64,000 bases of DNA. Origin: Muribaculaceae bacterium Isolate-036 (Harlan). Its GTDB lineage: Bacteria; Bacteroidota; Bacteroidia; Bacteroidales; Muribaculaceae. The stretch lies in NCBI GenBank assembly GCA_003833075.1, contig RIAY01000010.1:47901-111900 (forward strand). Reading direction: 5' to 3'. The translations under genes were made by a program, and so were the position numbers. Under the pieces are notes generated by a model, which did no database searches, had not been told where the DNA came from, and saw only the letters and a program-made list of their open reading frames with translations. Shown here one piece after another: positions 9,873 to 17,829 of this stretch (position 1 is its first letter; each line of letters begins with the position of its first letter).

Positions 9873-10946
9873 TTAGAATTTCAGATACTCATTGAAGAAT
9901 CCTGCAAGAGCGTCAAACGGAATTATATCCTTACGGTCGTAAAGGCCTGTGTGGCTTGCTCCGGGAATTGCCATAAAGAGTTTGTTGTTGTCCTGACCCG
10001 GATTCACGGCCAGCTTTTTGTAAGCGTCACTGCCGAAATAAAAGGAATGTGCCTTTTCTCCATGAATAATCATTACCGCGTTCTTAATCTCTGCGGCACG
10101 GCTCATGAGCGGAAAATTTATCCACGGAATTGGGGATGTCGCATTCCTGCCGCCGTTTGAGTTCAGAGATCTGGGGTGATAGCCTCTGGATGTCTTATAA
10201 TAATCGAAATAATCACGAAGGAATTTCGGTGCGTCTTCAGGAAGCACATCCGGCACACCCCCTCCAAGCTTCGGCGTACCGTTGCGAAAATCCTCCGTAC
10301 GCTGCGCTGCAAGTGCCGTTCTCAGTTTGTCACGGTCTTCGGCAGTGTCCGCACTGTCGAAATATCCGTTGGCGCTGACCCGGCTCATGTCATACATTGT
10401 CGAGGCTACGGTCGCTTTTATGCGAGGGTCTGACGCCGCCGCATTTATGGCAAGACCACCCCAGCCGCAGATGCCAATCACACCGACAGCCTCAGGATTT
10501 ACCGACGGATGAGTCACGAGGAAATCAACGGCGGCGCTGAAATCTTCCGTGTTTATGTCCGGAGAGGTCATATAACGCGGTTGTCCGCCGCTTTCTCCAG
10601 TAAACGAGGGGTCGAATGCCAGTGTGATGAATCCGCGTTCCGCCATTTCCTGTGCGTAAAGACCGGAACACTGCTCCTTGACCGCGCCGAAAGGACCGCA
10701 GACCGCTATCGCCGGCAATGAACCGACGGCATTTTCAGGACTGTACATATCCGCAGCAAGAGTGATGCCGTAACGATTGGTGAACGTAACTTTCTTATGT
10801 TTCACTTTATTGCTACGGGGAAAAGTTTTATCCCATTCCGGTGTAAGTTCGAGGCTTTCCATTTCCATAATGTTTTTATTGTTTTGCGATTTGATTGTCA
10901 TCAATGAAAAAACTGCCAATAGAAGCAAGCTGATGTTTCTTTTCAT
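9873..10946 (-). CDS. Secreted alpha/beta hydrolase
   Basis: The 357-residue protein has a signal peptide and an alpha/beta-hydrolase core. Visible marks are LAADMYSPENA, the nucleophile-elbow region VIGICGWGGLAIN, and a late IIHGEKAHS strand. The elbow carries Cys where classic family members have Ser, as in the COG1073-like group, so the catalytic residue is uncertain. Substrate is unknown. Upstream lies a foldback element, probably inside or next to its promoter region. Confidence 0.82.
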   Translation of the reverse strand: MKRNISLLLLAVFSLMTIKSQNNKNIMEMESLELTPEWDKTFPRSNKVKHKKVTFTNRYGITLAADMYSPENAVGSLPAIAVCGPFGAVKEQCSGLYAQEMAERGFITLAFDPSFTGESGGQPRYMTSPDINTEDFSAAVDFLVTHPSVNPEAVGVIGICGWGGLAINAAASDPRIKATVASTMYDMSRVSANGYFDSADTAEDRDKLRTALAAQRTEDFRNGTPKLGGGVPDVLPEDAPKFLRDYFDYYKTSRGYHPRSLNSNGGRNATSPIPWINFPLMSRAAEIKNAVMIIHGEKAHSFYFGSDAYKKLAVNPGQDNNKLFMAIPGASHTGLYDRKDIIPFDALAGFFNEYLKF

Positions 10947-10961
10947 ATGTCTGTATATCTC

Positions 10962-11100
10962 TTAGAAACTGTTTAAATTTAATTGTGAGGTTCATTGAGA
11001 GGATTTTATGAGACTCGGTGAAAACAGCCATAAAAGACCTCAAGGAAGCCACAAGATTCACTATATAAAAAATATCGAATTAAATTTAAACAGTTTCTTA
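10962..11100. repeat. Foldback/MITE-like element, copy 2 (139 bp)
   Basis: It has the same length, terminal inverted repeats and TTA flanks as copy 1, with only a few substitutions. It lies directly upstream of the hydrolase gene, 16 bases before its start on the minus strand, so it may have replaced or supplied promoter sequence. Confidence 0.85.
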
Positions 11101-11291
11101 ATCCGTATTGCAAAATTAACATACAGACAGACAAGACAAATAACCAATGTTACGCAAGAATATACCTCGATTACGGAATTTCACACATGCGGTCGACTGC
11201 CATCGTTCGCATAAGCGTCATAGAGGTAACCGGTGACCGTCACGCAGACCGTTGCGACGGATGAATCATTGGTTTTCCCGTGAAAGTTTAG

Positions 11292-11299
11292 TAATTTTG
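11292..11299 (+). promoter_or_regulatory. Candidate promoter -7 box of the EamA gene
   Basis: TAATTTTG matches the Bacteroidetes consensus, with TTGG about 20 bases upstream. A short direct repeat, GCAGTTTCAG(C/T)GATTTAT, lies between it and the start codon. Confidence 0.5.
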
Positions 11300-11335
11300 C
11301 AGTTTCAGCGATTTATGCAGTTTCAGTGATTTATT

Positions 11336-12244
11336 ATGAAAATAGATTTAAAAGGACATGCCTCGATGTTCGGGGCAAATGCCATATGGGGTGTTATGTC
11401 TCCTATAGCAAAATTCGTAATGATCAGCGGCACAATAACCCCGTGGGTCGTAACAAATCTGCGTATTGCCGGTGCCATGATCCTGTTCTGGCTCGTGTCT
11501 CTTTTCATGAAACCGGAACATGTGGGGTCTAAAGATCTGGCAAAGCTCTTCGGAGCCTCGCTGCTTGCGATCATATTCAACCAGGGCTGTTTCATTACCG
11601 GTCTGGGAATGACATCTCCCACAAACGCTTCAATAATCACGACAAGTATGCCGTTATGGGCAATGATTCTCGCTGCGTTTCTTCTGAAAGAACCCATAAC
11701 AGGCAAAAAAATAATGGGTATTGCCGCCGGAGCTGCCGGAGCGGTGCTTCTTATTCTCGGAGGCAGCCCGGCGTCCGGAGGCTCCTCCTCATCGATATTG
11801 GGAGATCTTACAGTGCTTACCGCCCAGTTGAGCTATGCCCTGTATATCGTGCTTTTCAAGAACTTTGTATCCCGTTATTCTCTTTTCACCGTCATGAAAT
11901 GGATGTTCACGTTCGCATTCATATGTATAGTGCCGTTTTCTGCCGGAGAACTTGCCTATACAAAATGGGATGCCGTAACACCTATGGAGTGGGGAGCACT
12001 GTCATTGGTTGTGGTCGGTGCGACTTTTGTATCTTATATACTTGTCGTGATCGGTCAGAAACGCCTGCGTCCCACAGTGGCGGGGATGTATAATTACATA
12101 CAACCTCTTGTGGCTTGCATAATCGCGATACTGTGGGGTATGGATACATTTGGAATAACAAAAGCATTTGCAATACTTCTGATATTTGCAGGCGTATTCC
12201 TTGTAACCATGAGCCGAAGCCGGAAAGACATGGAGTCGGAATAA
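11336..12244 (+). CDS. EamA/DMT-family transporter
   Basis: The 302-residue protein has about ten hydrophobic segments in two EamA halves, with the ANAIWGVMSPIAK opening and RLRPTVAGMYNYIQPLVACI in the second half. Such proteins export metabolites or small drugs across the inner membrane. Substrate cannot be told. The gene stands alone between a foldback element and the start of the accessory region. Confidence 0.9.
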   Translation: MKIDLKGHASMFGANAIWGVMSPIAKFVMISGTITPWVVTNLRIAGAMILFWLVSLFMKPEHVGSKDLAKLFGASLLAIIFNQGCFITGLGMTSPTNASIITTSMPLWAMILAAFLLKEPITGKKIMGIAAGAAGAVLLILGGSPASGGSSSSILGDLTVLTAQLSYALYIVLFKNFVSRYSLFTVMKWMFTFAFICIVPFSAGELAYTKWDAVTPMEWGALSLVVVGATFVSYILVVIGQKRLRPTVAGMYNYIQPLVACIIAILWGMDTFGITKAFAILLIFAGVFLVTMSRSRKDMESE

Positions 12245-12253
12245 TGTCTTTAA

Positions 12254-12499
12254 TCACATAAGTAAGTGTTGGAAATTGTTGCGATATTCTGTCGGCGACA
12301 CTCCAAGCATATTTTTCACAAACCGGCTGAAATGAGACTGACTGTAAAAATTCATGCGTGCATAAAATGCGACTTCCCGGCTTTCGGTTTTTTTGTCGCA
12401 CAAGGTCAAGAAAGCGAGTGAAGATATTGGCAGTATTACCGTTAAGTATTTTGTTCCTGTTGATTTCAGCGGCATAATATTCTGACCGACAGCAATCAT
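12254..12499 (-). pseudogene. AraC-family regulator, C-terminal remnant
   Basis: Only the end of an AraC/XylS DNA-binding domain remains: VAFYARMNFYSQSHFSRF and MLGVSPTEYRNN, the second helix-turn-helix. The N-terminal sensing domain and first HTH are missing, and upstream codons do not look like the family. It ends ten bases after the EamA gene on the opposite strand and marks the edge of a rearranged zone. Confidence 0.7.
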
Positions 12500-12529
12500 T
12501 GATGTTAAAATTTCTAAACATTTACGACT

Positions 12530-12725
12530 ATGGCACAGAACTTAATGAAAGGAACTTAGGCGTTCCAAGACACAATCAGAACTTATCTTGACAATATGGC
12601 AAAGAGTGACGCTTTATTCGCCATCAAATATGCCAATCGCACAGCGTTGGATTGCCGCCGGAGAGTCCGAATTTGACGCTGATGGTGTCGATAAGTATGG
12701 CTATTGTAATGTTGGAGAAAAGACA
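12530..12725 (+). pseudogene. Decayed PcfK-like gene
   Basis: Reading from ATG 12530 gives MAQNLMKGT, a TAG stop, then AFQDTIRTYLDNMAKSDALF and AIKYANRTALD. This aligns with the intact PcfK-like protein at 27837 (KGTRAFNKTIKAYLEERAEN). It then runs into another stop and a frameshift. The leader TTTACGACTATGGCA is also the same type as at 27590. It is a dead copy of a mobile-element gene, evidence that a related element once reached this point. Confidence 0.75.
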
Positions 12726-12757
12726 AAAAACAACGTACCCGGAGGCACGTTGTTTTT
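12726..12757. terminator. Bidirectional intrinsic terminator
   Basis: AAAAACAACGT and ACGTTGTTTTT form an 11-bp stem with a ten-base loop. Both strands end in a run of five or more T after the stem. It separates the PcfK remnant from the convergent winged-helix gene. Confidence 0.8.
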
Positions 12758-12759
12758 AA

Positions 12760-13041
12760 TTATAGGTTGAGATATGATTTCAGAACATCGACATATTCTT
12801 CAAATGCCTTTATTCCATCTTCAGTGATTGAACATAGAGTCCGGGGGCGGTTTCCTGACATTCCTTTTTCAACAGATATATAACCTGCCGAGGAAAGCTT
12901 ATCAATCTGAACACTAAGGTTTCCGGCAGTGGATTCGGTTTTCTCTTTGAGATACACGAAATCTGCTTCTTCCACATTCATCAGAATGGACATAATAGCA
13001 AGCCGGAGTTGCGAATGCAGAAGCGGATTCAGCTCTTTCAT
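12760..13041 (-). CDS. Winged-helix transcriptional regulator
   Basis: The 93-residue protein is a single winged-helix domain of the HTH_34 kind: LRLAIMSILMNVEEADFVYL, then ESTAGNLSVQIDKLSSAGYI as recognition helix and wing. It overlaps the upstream membrane-protein gene by four bases (ATGA), so the two are cotranslated. Two matching palindromes upstream of the pair (13689 and 13769) are good candidates for its operator, implying autoregulation. Confidence 0.85.
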   Translation of the reverse strand: MKELNPLLHSQLRLAIMSILMNVEEADFVYLKEKTESTAGNLSVQIDKLSSAGYISVEKGMSGNRPRTLCSITEDGIKAFEEYVDVLKSYLNL

Positions 13042-13661
13042 CCCTTTTTCGCTTTATGATTAATTATATGACCGGGAACAATCATCATTACAACCCAAAA
13101 GAGAATGAAGAGGGGCATGAACCAGTTGGCTAAAAGAGGAATCTTACCGGTCACGCAACATACCAAAACCATTCCGATAGCCAAGCCGACAATTCCGCCC
13201 CATGTAAGGGATTTCTCTTTAACGATAAGACCTTGTGCAATCTCAGCAAAGGGAGCGGCAATAATTGTATAGACAATCATTGCAGTCCAGCATTTGATAC
13301 CGCCGATGAGTGAGAATCCGAGGCAAATTAAGGTTAAAACGATTTCGGATACTCCGAATATCGACCATAGATGAGAGGTGATTTTGTCGGAATAAGTCAC
13401 AACACCATCAGTTCGTTTTTCACGACGCGCCATTATAGAAGTTAACGGCATACCGATTACGGGAATGGCAAACCACAGCCAGTTCCATACATTTTGCCGT
13501 GTGGCTGCGAGCAGTATCCATACCAGTATTGAACTAAATACAGCAAGGTATCCCCACATAAGCAGGATGTTACCGCTGCCGAGGTAGCGGGCTTTCGTGC
13601 GAGCAATCATCGAAGTTATCACTTCGAGGCTCTCTTTTTCAGTTAGTTTTTTATCTTCCAT
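13038..13661 (-). CDS. Multi-pass membrane protein paired with the winged-helix regulator
   Basis: The 207-residue protein has a charged N-terminus (MEDKKLTEKESLEVITSMI) and then about six hydrophobic segments. I do not recognise a catalytic motif. Regulator-plus-membrane-protein pairs of this shape are frequent in Bacteroidales. The membrane partner may sense a signal or sequester the regulator, which is inference. The C-terminal end overlaps the regulator start. Confidence 0.75.
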   Translation of the reverse strand: MEDKKLTEKESLEVITSMIARTKARYLGSGNILLMWGYLAVFSSILVWILLAATRQNVWNWLWFAIPVIGMPLTSIMARREKRTDGVVTYSDKITSHLWSIFGVSEIVLTLICLGFSLIGGIKCWTAMIVYTIIAAPFAEIAQGLIVKEKSLTWGGIVGLAIGMVLVCCVTGKIPLLANWFMPLFILFWVVMMIVPGHIINHKAKKG

Positions 13662-13688
13662 TTTACAGGATTTTGAGGGTTAACTTTA

Positions 13689-13705
13689 GGTTTATTTTAT
13701 AAACC
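13689..13705. promoter_or_regulatory. Operator-like palindrome 1
   Basis: GGTTTATTTTATAAACC is a 17-bp inverted repeat 28 bases upstream of the membrane-protein start. The same half-sites recur at 13769-13785. The likely binder is the winged-helix protein of the same operon. Confidence 0.6.
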
Positions 13706-13716
13706 ATTTCTCTTTG

Positions 13717-13747
13717 AAAAAAGAGCGGTCGCGCGATTCCGCTCTTT
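13717..13747 (-). terminator. Hairpin terminator for the upstream ATPase remnant
   Basis: Read on the minus strand, AAAGAGCGG and CCGCTCTTT form a 9-bp GC-containing stem followed by six T. It would end transcripts coming from the ATPase remnant. If the regulator operon promoter lies further upstream, the hairpin would instead sit in its leader. Confidence 0.55.
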
Positions 13748-13768
13748 ATTCGGTTGCTAAGTTAATAA

Positions 13769-13785
13769 GGTTTATAATATAAACC
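13769..13785. promoter_or_regulatory. Operator-like palindrome 2
   Basis: GGTTTATAATATAAACC has the same half-sites and length as the palindrome at 13689, with start points 80 bases apart. A TAACTTAG sequence (one mismatch to the -7 consensus) lies just downstream on the minus strand, so the palindrome would cover the -33 region. Confidence 0.6.
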
Positions 13786-13847
13786 AAATTTTTCAGGAGA
13801 TTTTTTTGAAAAAATTTTTAGCGCTTCCTTAAAATTTGTTGGCTGCA

Positions 13848-14226
13848 TTATAGCCATTCATCTTTCAACAGGAAATCAAATAAGTCTGTGAAATATATAC
13901 CGTTATCATCGGTATAAGGCATTATTTCGCCACCGACAACCACAATCTTCTTGAATGAATCGGAAATCTTCAGGAGAGATGCGAGTTCCTGCTCCCACTT
14001 TTCTTCGGACGGTATCGAGTACGCGGACTGAATATAATACTTCCGGCTTCCCTTGTTAGCGATGAAGTCTATCTCACGCTGTGAATATGACATTTTGCCG
14101 TCTTTCATTTCACGGCTTTCTACTATGCCCACATCTACAAGATAACCGAGAACACGCAGATGATTATATATAACATTCTCCATTATATGCGTCGGCTCCT
14201 GCTGACGAAAATTCAACCTTGCGTTT
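13848..14226 (-). pseudogene. DUF4143-type ATPase, C-terminal fragment
   Basis: Reading inward from 14226 gives RNARLNFRQQEPTHIMENV and then about 115 residues matching the end of the intact ATPase at 30993 (RNARLNFRQLEPSHMMENV). Shared features are the EIDFIANKGSRKYYIQSAY nuclease-like block and the KKIVVVGGE strand. The P-loop and lid domains are gone. The cut is exactly where a 49-bp palindrome begins. An internal ATG at 14216 could still express 122 residues. Confidence 0.8.
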
Positions 14227-14275
14227 CTAAGAGATTGTCTAAATTTTATTGATTAAAATTTAGACAATCTCTTAG
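14227..14275. repeat. 49-bp palindrome, fused insertion-element ends
   Basis: Two perfect 22-bp inverted arms beginning CTAAGAGATTGTCTAAATTT are separated by only five bases. The arm resembles the terminal repeat of the foldback element (AAGAAACTGTTTAAATTT). It joins a truncated ATPase to a truncated MFS gene, so it is a recombination or internal-deletion scar and not a simple terminator. Confidence 0.7.
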
Positions 14276-14668
14276 GCTCTGAATAAAGAGCCGCCATCGG
14301 TATAAAAATTGAGGCATTACTGAACTGATTCCTATTATGAAAGATGATAATTTTATGATAAACAAGTCTTTCGTTATAGCGACTGATAGAAGAGCCATAG
14401 AACAGCAAAAATAATCAATTGTTATGATACGCTTTTTTGATAGTGTATTGCCAAGAGGAATGACTATACATAATCCTACGACGTATCCGAATTGAGTAAG
14501 CGCGCTGATTATGCTTCCATCATACTCAGAAGCGTGGAAGTCGGAAACAATACTGCCCAATAGCGATTGGTTGTAATAACAATTGGCTACCGAGAAGCCG
14601 GTAGCCAATGCCATAATAATAAGAAGGAGTTTTGGTATCCCTTCATTTTCTTTCAAAACACAAGGCAT
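14276..14668 (-). pseudogene. MFS transporter, N-terminal fragment with frameshift
   Basis: MPCVLKENEGIPKLLLIIMA opens a major-facilitator protein with NCYYNQSLLGSI and GYVVGLCIVIPLGNTLSKKR. After SSVMPQ the frame slips at a run of five T. The expected IFIPMAALYSEP continues in another frame, then everything is lost at the palindrome at 14275. Only about the first four membrane helices remain. Confidence 0.8.
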
Positions 14669-14674
14669 CTTTTC

Positions 14675-14863
14675 TTAGAAACTGTTTAAATTTAATTGTG
14701 AGGTTCATTGAGAGGATTTTATGAGGTGTTTTTACGAGTCGAAGAGGGAGCATAGCGGGCTATGTGACCGATGAGACTCGGTGAAAACAACCATAAAAGA
14801 CCTCAAGGATGCCACAAGATTCACTATATAAAAAATTTCGAATTAAATTTAAACAGTTTCTTA
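14675..14863. repeat. Foldback/MITE-like element, long copy 3 (189 bp)
   Basis: The ends and flanking TTA match copies 1 and 2, but 50 extra bases sit in the centre between two ATGAG direct repeats. The extra piece holds nested inverted repeats (CGAGTC with GACTCG, and CATAGC GG GCTATG), forming the tip of one long hairpin. This long copy is therefore probably the ancestral form. Its right end supplies the stop codon of the SMR gene. Confidence 0.85.
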
Positions 14864-15187
14864 GTTTGTCACGAGCTTTAGTCCGATAATTGATGCAATA
14901 AGAGTAAAGATAAAAAACAACCGCAAGGGTGTGGCCGGCTCTTTGAAAAACAAGATGCCTATAATTACCGTACCTACTGCACCGATTCCTGTCCATACCG
15001 CGTATGCCGTACCTATCGGCAAGGTCTGAATGGCCTTCGCAAGTAGGTACATGCTAAGCACTGTGGACAAAAGAAAACCGGTACCCCATAAATAAAACTC
15101 TGTTCCGGTTGTTGCCTTGGTTTTTCCAAGACAGAATGCGAGGCTAACCTCAAACAATCCGGCAAGAAACAGCAATATCCAATTCAT
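14861..15187 (-). CDS. Small multidrug resistance (SMR) transporter
   Basis: The 108-residue protein has four membrane helices and the essential Glu13 of the SMR family (LFLAGLFEVSLAF). It also has GTAYAVWTGIGAVGT in helix 3. Residues around Glu13 and the GTAYAVW motif resemble the Gdx/SugE branch, which exports guanidinium-type cations. The stop codon lies in the terminal TTA of the foldback element, so the original C-terminus may have been changed by the insertion. It overlaps the upstream doxX-like gene by four bases. Confidence 0.9.
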   Translation of the reverse strand: MNWILLFLAGLFEVSLAFCLGKTKATTGTEFYLWGTGFLLSTVLSMYLLAKAIQTLPIGTAYAVWTGIGAVGTVIIGILFFKEPATPLRLFFIFTLIASIIGLKLVTN

Positions 15188-15639
15188 TTTTTATTTTTGT
15201 TTAAAGATTTTATCAGTTTGACTCTTATCATATAGTCCAACGAATATTTTCCGGCACCGGATACCCATATTATAATAAAGGTTGCCAAATAAATAAAAGA
15301 CAGCTCTTTTGCTGAAAACGGGTCTTCCGCATGAATCACAAAAAATGCAATGCACATCGTGAATATCATAGGGATGAGCGACAGACGTGTCAGTAATCCA
15401 AATATCAACAAGACCGAACAAAACACTTCGCCAAATATGGCAAGTATTAAGGAGATTTCGCTGCCGACACCCAATGGATCAGGAAATGCCAGTGCCATTT
15501 GCCCGAAATCGTTAATCTTGGTCAGTCCGTGCATCATAAAGAGCATCCCGAATAAGAGCCTCGACAAAAGCATGGAAATGTCAAATCTTCGGTTCCCGGC
15601 TGAATCAGGAAGTAAGATATTTATCAATCGCGTCATCAT
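15184..15639 (-). CDS. DoxX-family membrane protein
   Basis: The 151-residue protein has four hydrophobic helices and the DoxX pattern: LLFGMLFMMHGLTKI, FGEVFCSVLLIFGLLTRLSL and YSLDYMI near the end. DoxX proteins are inner-membrane proteins of uncertain redox or stress role. It is the first gene of a two-gene operon with the SMR transporter and diverges from a Crp-like regulator. Confidence 0.85.
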   Translation of the reverse strand: MMTRLINILLPDSAGNRRFDISMLLSRLLFGMLFMMHGLTKINDFGQMALAFPDPLGVGSEISLILAIFGEVFCSVLLIFGLLTRLSLIPMIFTMCIAFFVIHAEDPFSAKELSFIYLATFIIIWVSGAGKYSLDYMIRVKLIKSLNKNKK

Positions 15640-15657
15640 AACTCAATATTTTGAGTG

Positions 15658-15665
15658 CAAAGTTA
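15658..15665 (-). promoter_or_regulatory. doxX-SMR promoter -7 box
   Basis: On the minus strand this reads TAACTTTG, 18 bases before the doxX-like start. It lies in the 104-bp gap shared with the divergent Crp-like regulator. Confidence 0.55.
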
Positions 15666-15725
15666 CTAGCTTGGGATCATCTAAAATTTTACATTTGATA
15701 AATAATGCCTGCTTATAGGATTATT

Positions 15726-15733
15726 GTTAACTT
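15726..15733 (+). promoter_or_regulatory. Crp-like gene promoter -7 box
   Basis: TAACTTTG lies ten bases before the chosen ATG at 15744, which argues for that start and for a very short leader. Confidence 0.55.
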
Positions 15734-15743
15734 TGCAGTCAGT

Positions 15744-16322
15744 ATGGATATAAAAGAAATTATTGACCGCAGACATATACTCCCTGATGAATCATTGGCT
15801 CTTCTTTGTCGGTCAATGGAACTTGTTCATTATCCCAAAGGCCATCATGTCCTTGAAATAGGTAAGATCGAGCGGGATGTTTACTTTATAGCCAAAGGCA
15901 TAGTGCGGGCATTCGCACTTGTTGACGGCAAGGAAGTGACATTTTGGGTTGGCAAGGAGGGTGCAACTATTGTATCAATGATGGGGTATGTGAGGAATGA
16001 ACCAGGCTATGAGACTATGGAACTAATGGAGGATTCCACTCTCTATGTTATCAAAAAGGAAGTATTAAGCCAGCTTTACCTGGCGGATATAAACATTGCC
16101 AATTGGGGCCGCAGATTTGCCGAGACCGAACTTCTTGATGCTGAAATTCGAGTTATAACCCTGTTACTTGCGACTGCGACAGAGCGTTATCAAGACTTTG
16201 TGGATACCCAGTCGGAACTATTACAGCGACTGCCTTTGGGGTGTATTGCCTCATATTTGGGTATAACACAAGTAAGCCTGAGCCGAATAAGAGCCAATCT
16301 TGCCAAAGGAAATAAACAATAA
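15744..16322 (+). CDS. Crp/Fnr-family transcriptional regulator
   Basis: The 192-residue protein has an N-terminal cyclic-nucleotide-binding-like beta roll (HYPKGHHVLEIGKIERDVYF, then AKGIVRAF). Its C-terminal helix-turn-helix has QRLPLGCIASYLGITQVSLSRI. No FNR cysteine cluster is visible. I start at 15744; an upstream in-frame ATG at 15705 would precede the promoter box. Divergence from doxX-SMR suggests that operon as its target. Confidence 0.9.
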   Translation: MDIKEIIDRRHILPDESLALLCRSMELVHYPKGHHVLEIGKIERDVYFIAKGIVRAFALVDGKEVTFWVGKEGATIVSMMGYVRNEPGYETMELMEDSTLYVIKKEVLSQLYLADINIANWGRRFAETELLDAEIRVITLLLATATERYQDFVDTQSELLQRLPLGCIASYLGITQVSLSRIRANLAKGNKQ

Positions 16323-16324
16323 TT

Positions 16325-17131
16325 TCAGAAAACCAACCTTTCGCCATCAACAGGGATGAAAACATTACCACTATAATATTTTGAAGCCTCAGTCTTGTAA
16401 AGCCCTTGTCGTTTTTCCAAATTATCATCCTCGGAATGTACCAGAACCAAATTTTTCACCTTTGCCTTTTCTGCTAAAATAGCCACATCACGCACCGTAT
16501 GATGATGTTTCTCGTATGGCTTGTATGTATCCTTATCTTCATACCGGCAGAAAGCGCCGCAGATTAGGGTGTCACAACCTTGAATTTTTCTGAGATTATC
16601 CTCGGTCAAAGATTCATCACCCAAACAAACCAGTTTTTCTCCGCAGCCAAAAGTCATCCTAAATCCGGTCTGAACGACATTTTTGGAACAGACATCGAAA
16701 CATTCTATAAGAGTGTCGTTTATAGCCAATGAAGATTCATCAGAAATTTCCACTAATTCGATGTTTTTTGTAAAAAGTTCATAATCTAAAGCAAGAAAAG
16801 TCAACTGACATATAAGCCGCAACGCATTGCAGACGGAACTATTCCCATATATATGTAAGCTCCCACAGCTTTCTCCATCTTTACTCATATTGATAATACC
16901 CCTGATAAGCCATACAGCTCCAAGAATATGGTCTGTATGTGTATGAGTAATGAAAATATGATGTATCTCAGATAATTTGATACCCGATTCATTAATGGCA
17001 TTGAATATACCATTACCACCTCCGGCATCCACAAGCATAAGTCCTCCATGACTCTTAATGACATAGCAGCTATTGTATGAATGTTTGGGGAACGCGCTTC
17101 CGGTACCAATCATTATTAGTTCAAAATTCAT
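16325..17131 (-). CDS. Metallo-beta-lactamase-fold hydrolase (RNase Z-like)
   Basis: The 268-residue protein carries the zinc motif HTHTDH at residues 63-68, the GTGSAFPKHSYNSCYVI opening of the RNase Z/arylsulfatase-like group, LVCLGDE for the bridging Asp, and LVLVHSE near the end. It likely cleaves a phosphoester or similar bond. The exact substrate is unclear. It converges on the Crp-like gene, with stops only two bases apart. Confidence 0.85.
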   Translation of the reverse strand: MNFELIMIGTGSAFPKHSYNSCYVIKSHGGLMLVDAGGGNGIFNAINESGIKLSEIHHIFITHTHTDHILGAVWLIRGIINMSKDGESCGSLHIYGNSSVCNALRLICQLTFLALDYELFTKNIELVEISDESSLAINDTLIECFDVCSKNVVQTGFRMTFGCGEKLVCLGDESLTEDNLRKIQGCDTLICGAFCRYEDKDTYKPYEKHHHTVRDVAILAEKAKVKNLVLVHSEDDNLEKRQGLYKTEASKYYSGNVFIPVDGERLVF

Positions 17132-17254
17132 ATTTTATGATTGAGATTTCTAATGTCTATCCGTCTTGCCTTATTATAACACTCAAATATGTTGTAATAT
17201 ACAGAGAACGTACATTACCCTGATATTATTTCCTGACTTCGTCATTGCGTCACC

Positions 17255-17405
17255 CTAAACGCCCAGATAGTCGAAAAACGGCTTCAATGACCTATGTTCG
17301 GGGGTCAGCATCATAGTACGAGTAATCATTTCGTCGTTTAATGGGAGTTTCAGTCTGATGGTAGTAATTGTCTTTGCAATCTTAATAACCGTATCCACAC
17401 TCATT
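17255..17405 (-). pseudogene. Transposase C-terminal tail (tentative)
   Basis: On the minus strand a frame reads SVDTVIKIAKTITTIRLKLP, then MLTPEHRSLKPFFDYLGV and stop. The tail resembles the ends of IS4/IS1634-type transposases, which finish with a TPEH...LF block. It starts right where the ATPase fragment loses its own frame, so one piece of scrap is fused to another. The family assignment is from memory and weak. Confidence 0.35.
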
Positions 17406-17637
17406 CCCATACCTCATCCTCAAAGTTCACATACACTATCTCATCCCATGAGTATCCTGCGGCAATCAGTTCCTGAATCTTTCCATAAAGGATATAGGAT
17501 TTGCCGGCGCGACGCGCACCGACCAACACCTGACGGTCAAACCCGTCAAGTGACATTCTTCGTTTGATAACCTCATGACGCATAACCTCTTCACGGTTTT
17601 CAAGCATCACCTCTCGGAGAATTTCTGATTTTATCAT
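17401..17637 (-). pseudogene. P-loop ATPase, N-terminal fragment
   Basis: About 75 residues remain, with a Walker A GARRAGKSY and the strand EIVYVNFEDE typical of DUF4143-type ATPases. The frame then ends in VWE and a stop at the junction with transposase-like sequence. The N-terminus differs from that of the intact ATPase at 30993, so it came from a different subfamily member. Confidence 0.75.
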
Positions 17638-17829
17638 CGCATCTTTGTCTTACTCACAAGACAAAGTTGGATATTTTTTGTCTTATATGCAAAACGGATG
17701 CTAATGATTGATAGCTCGACTTTATTGTTTTTCTCTGCGAAAACGGATAGAGGCGTTGGCGGGTCATTGACACCATCCGACCGCACACCGACTATGGAAG
17801 AAAGCTACACACCGATTAGCCTCAACGCC

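Noticed and set aside
12588..12770. A 60-codon ORF on the plus strand
   Set aside because: It is another frame of the decayed PcfK-like gene and runs through a terminator.
13848..17637. The two ATPase fragments as halves of one interrupted gene
   Set aside because: The N-terminal piece (GARRAGKSY type) and the C-terminal piece (like the ATPase at 30993) belong to different subfamilies, and the middle third is missing.
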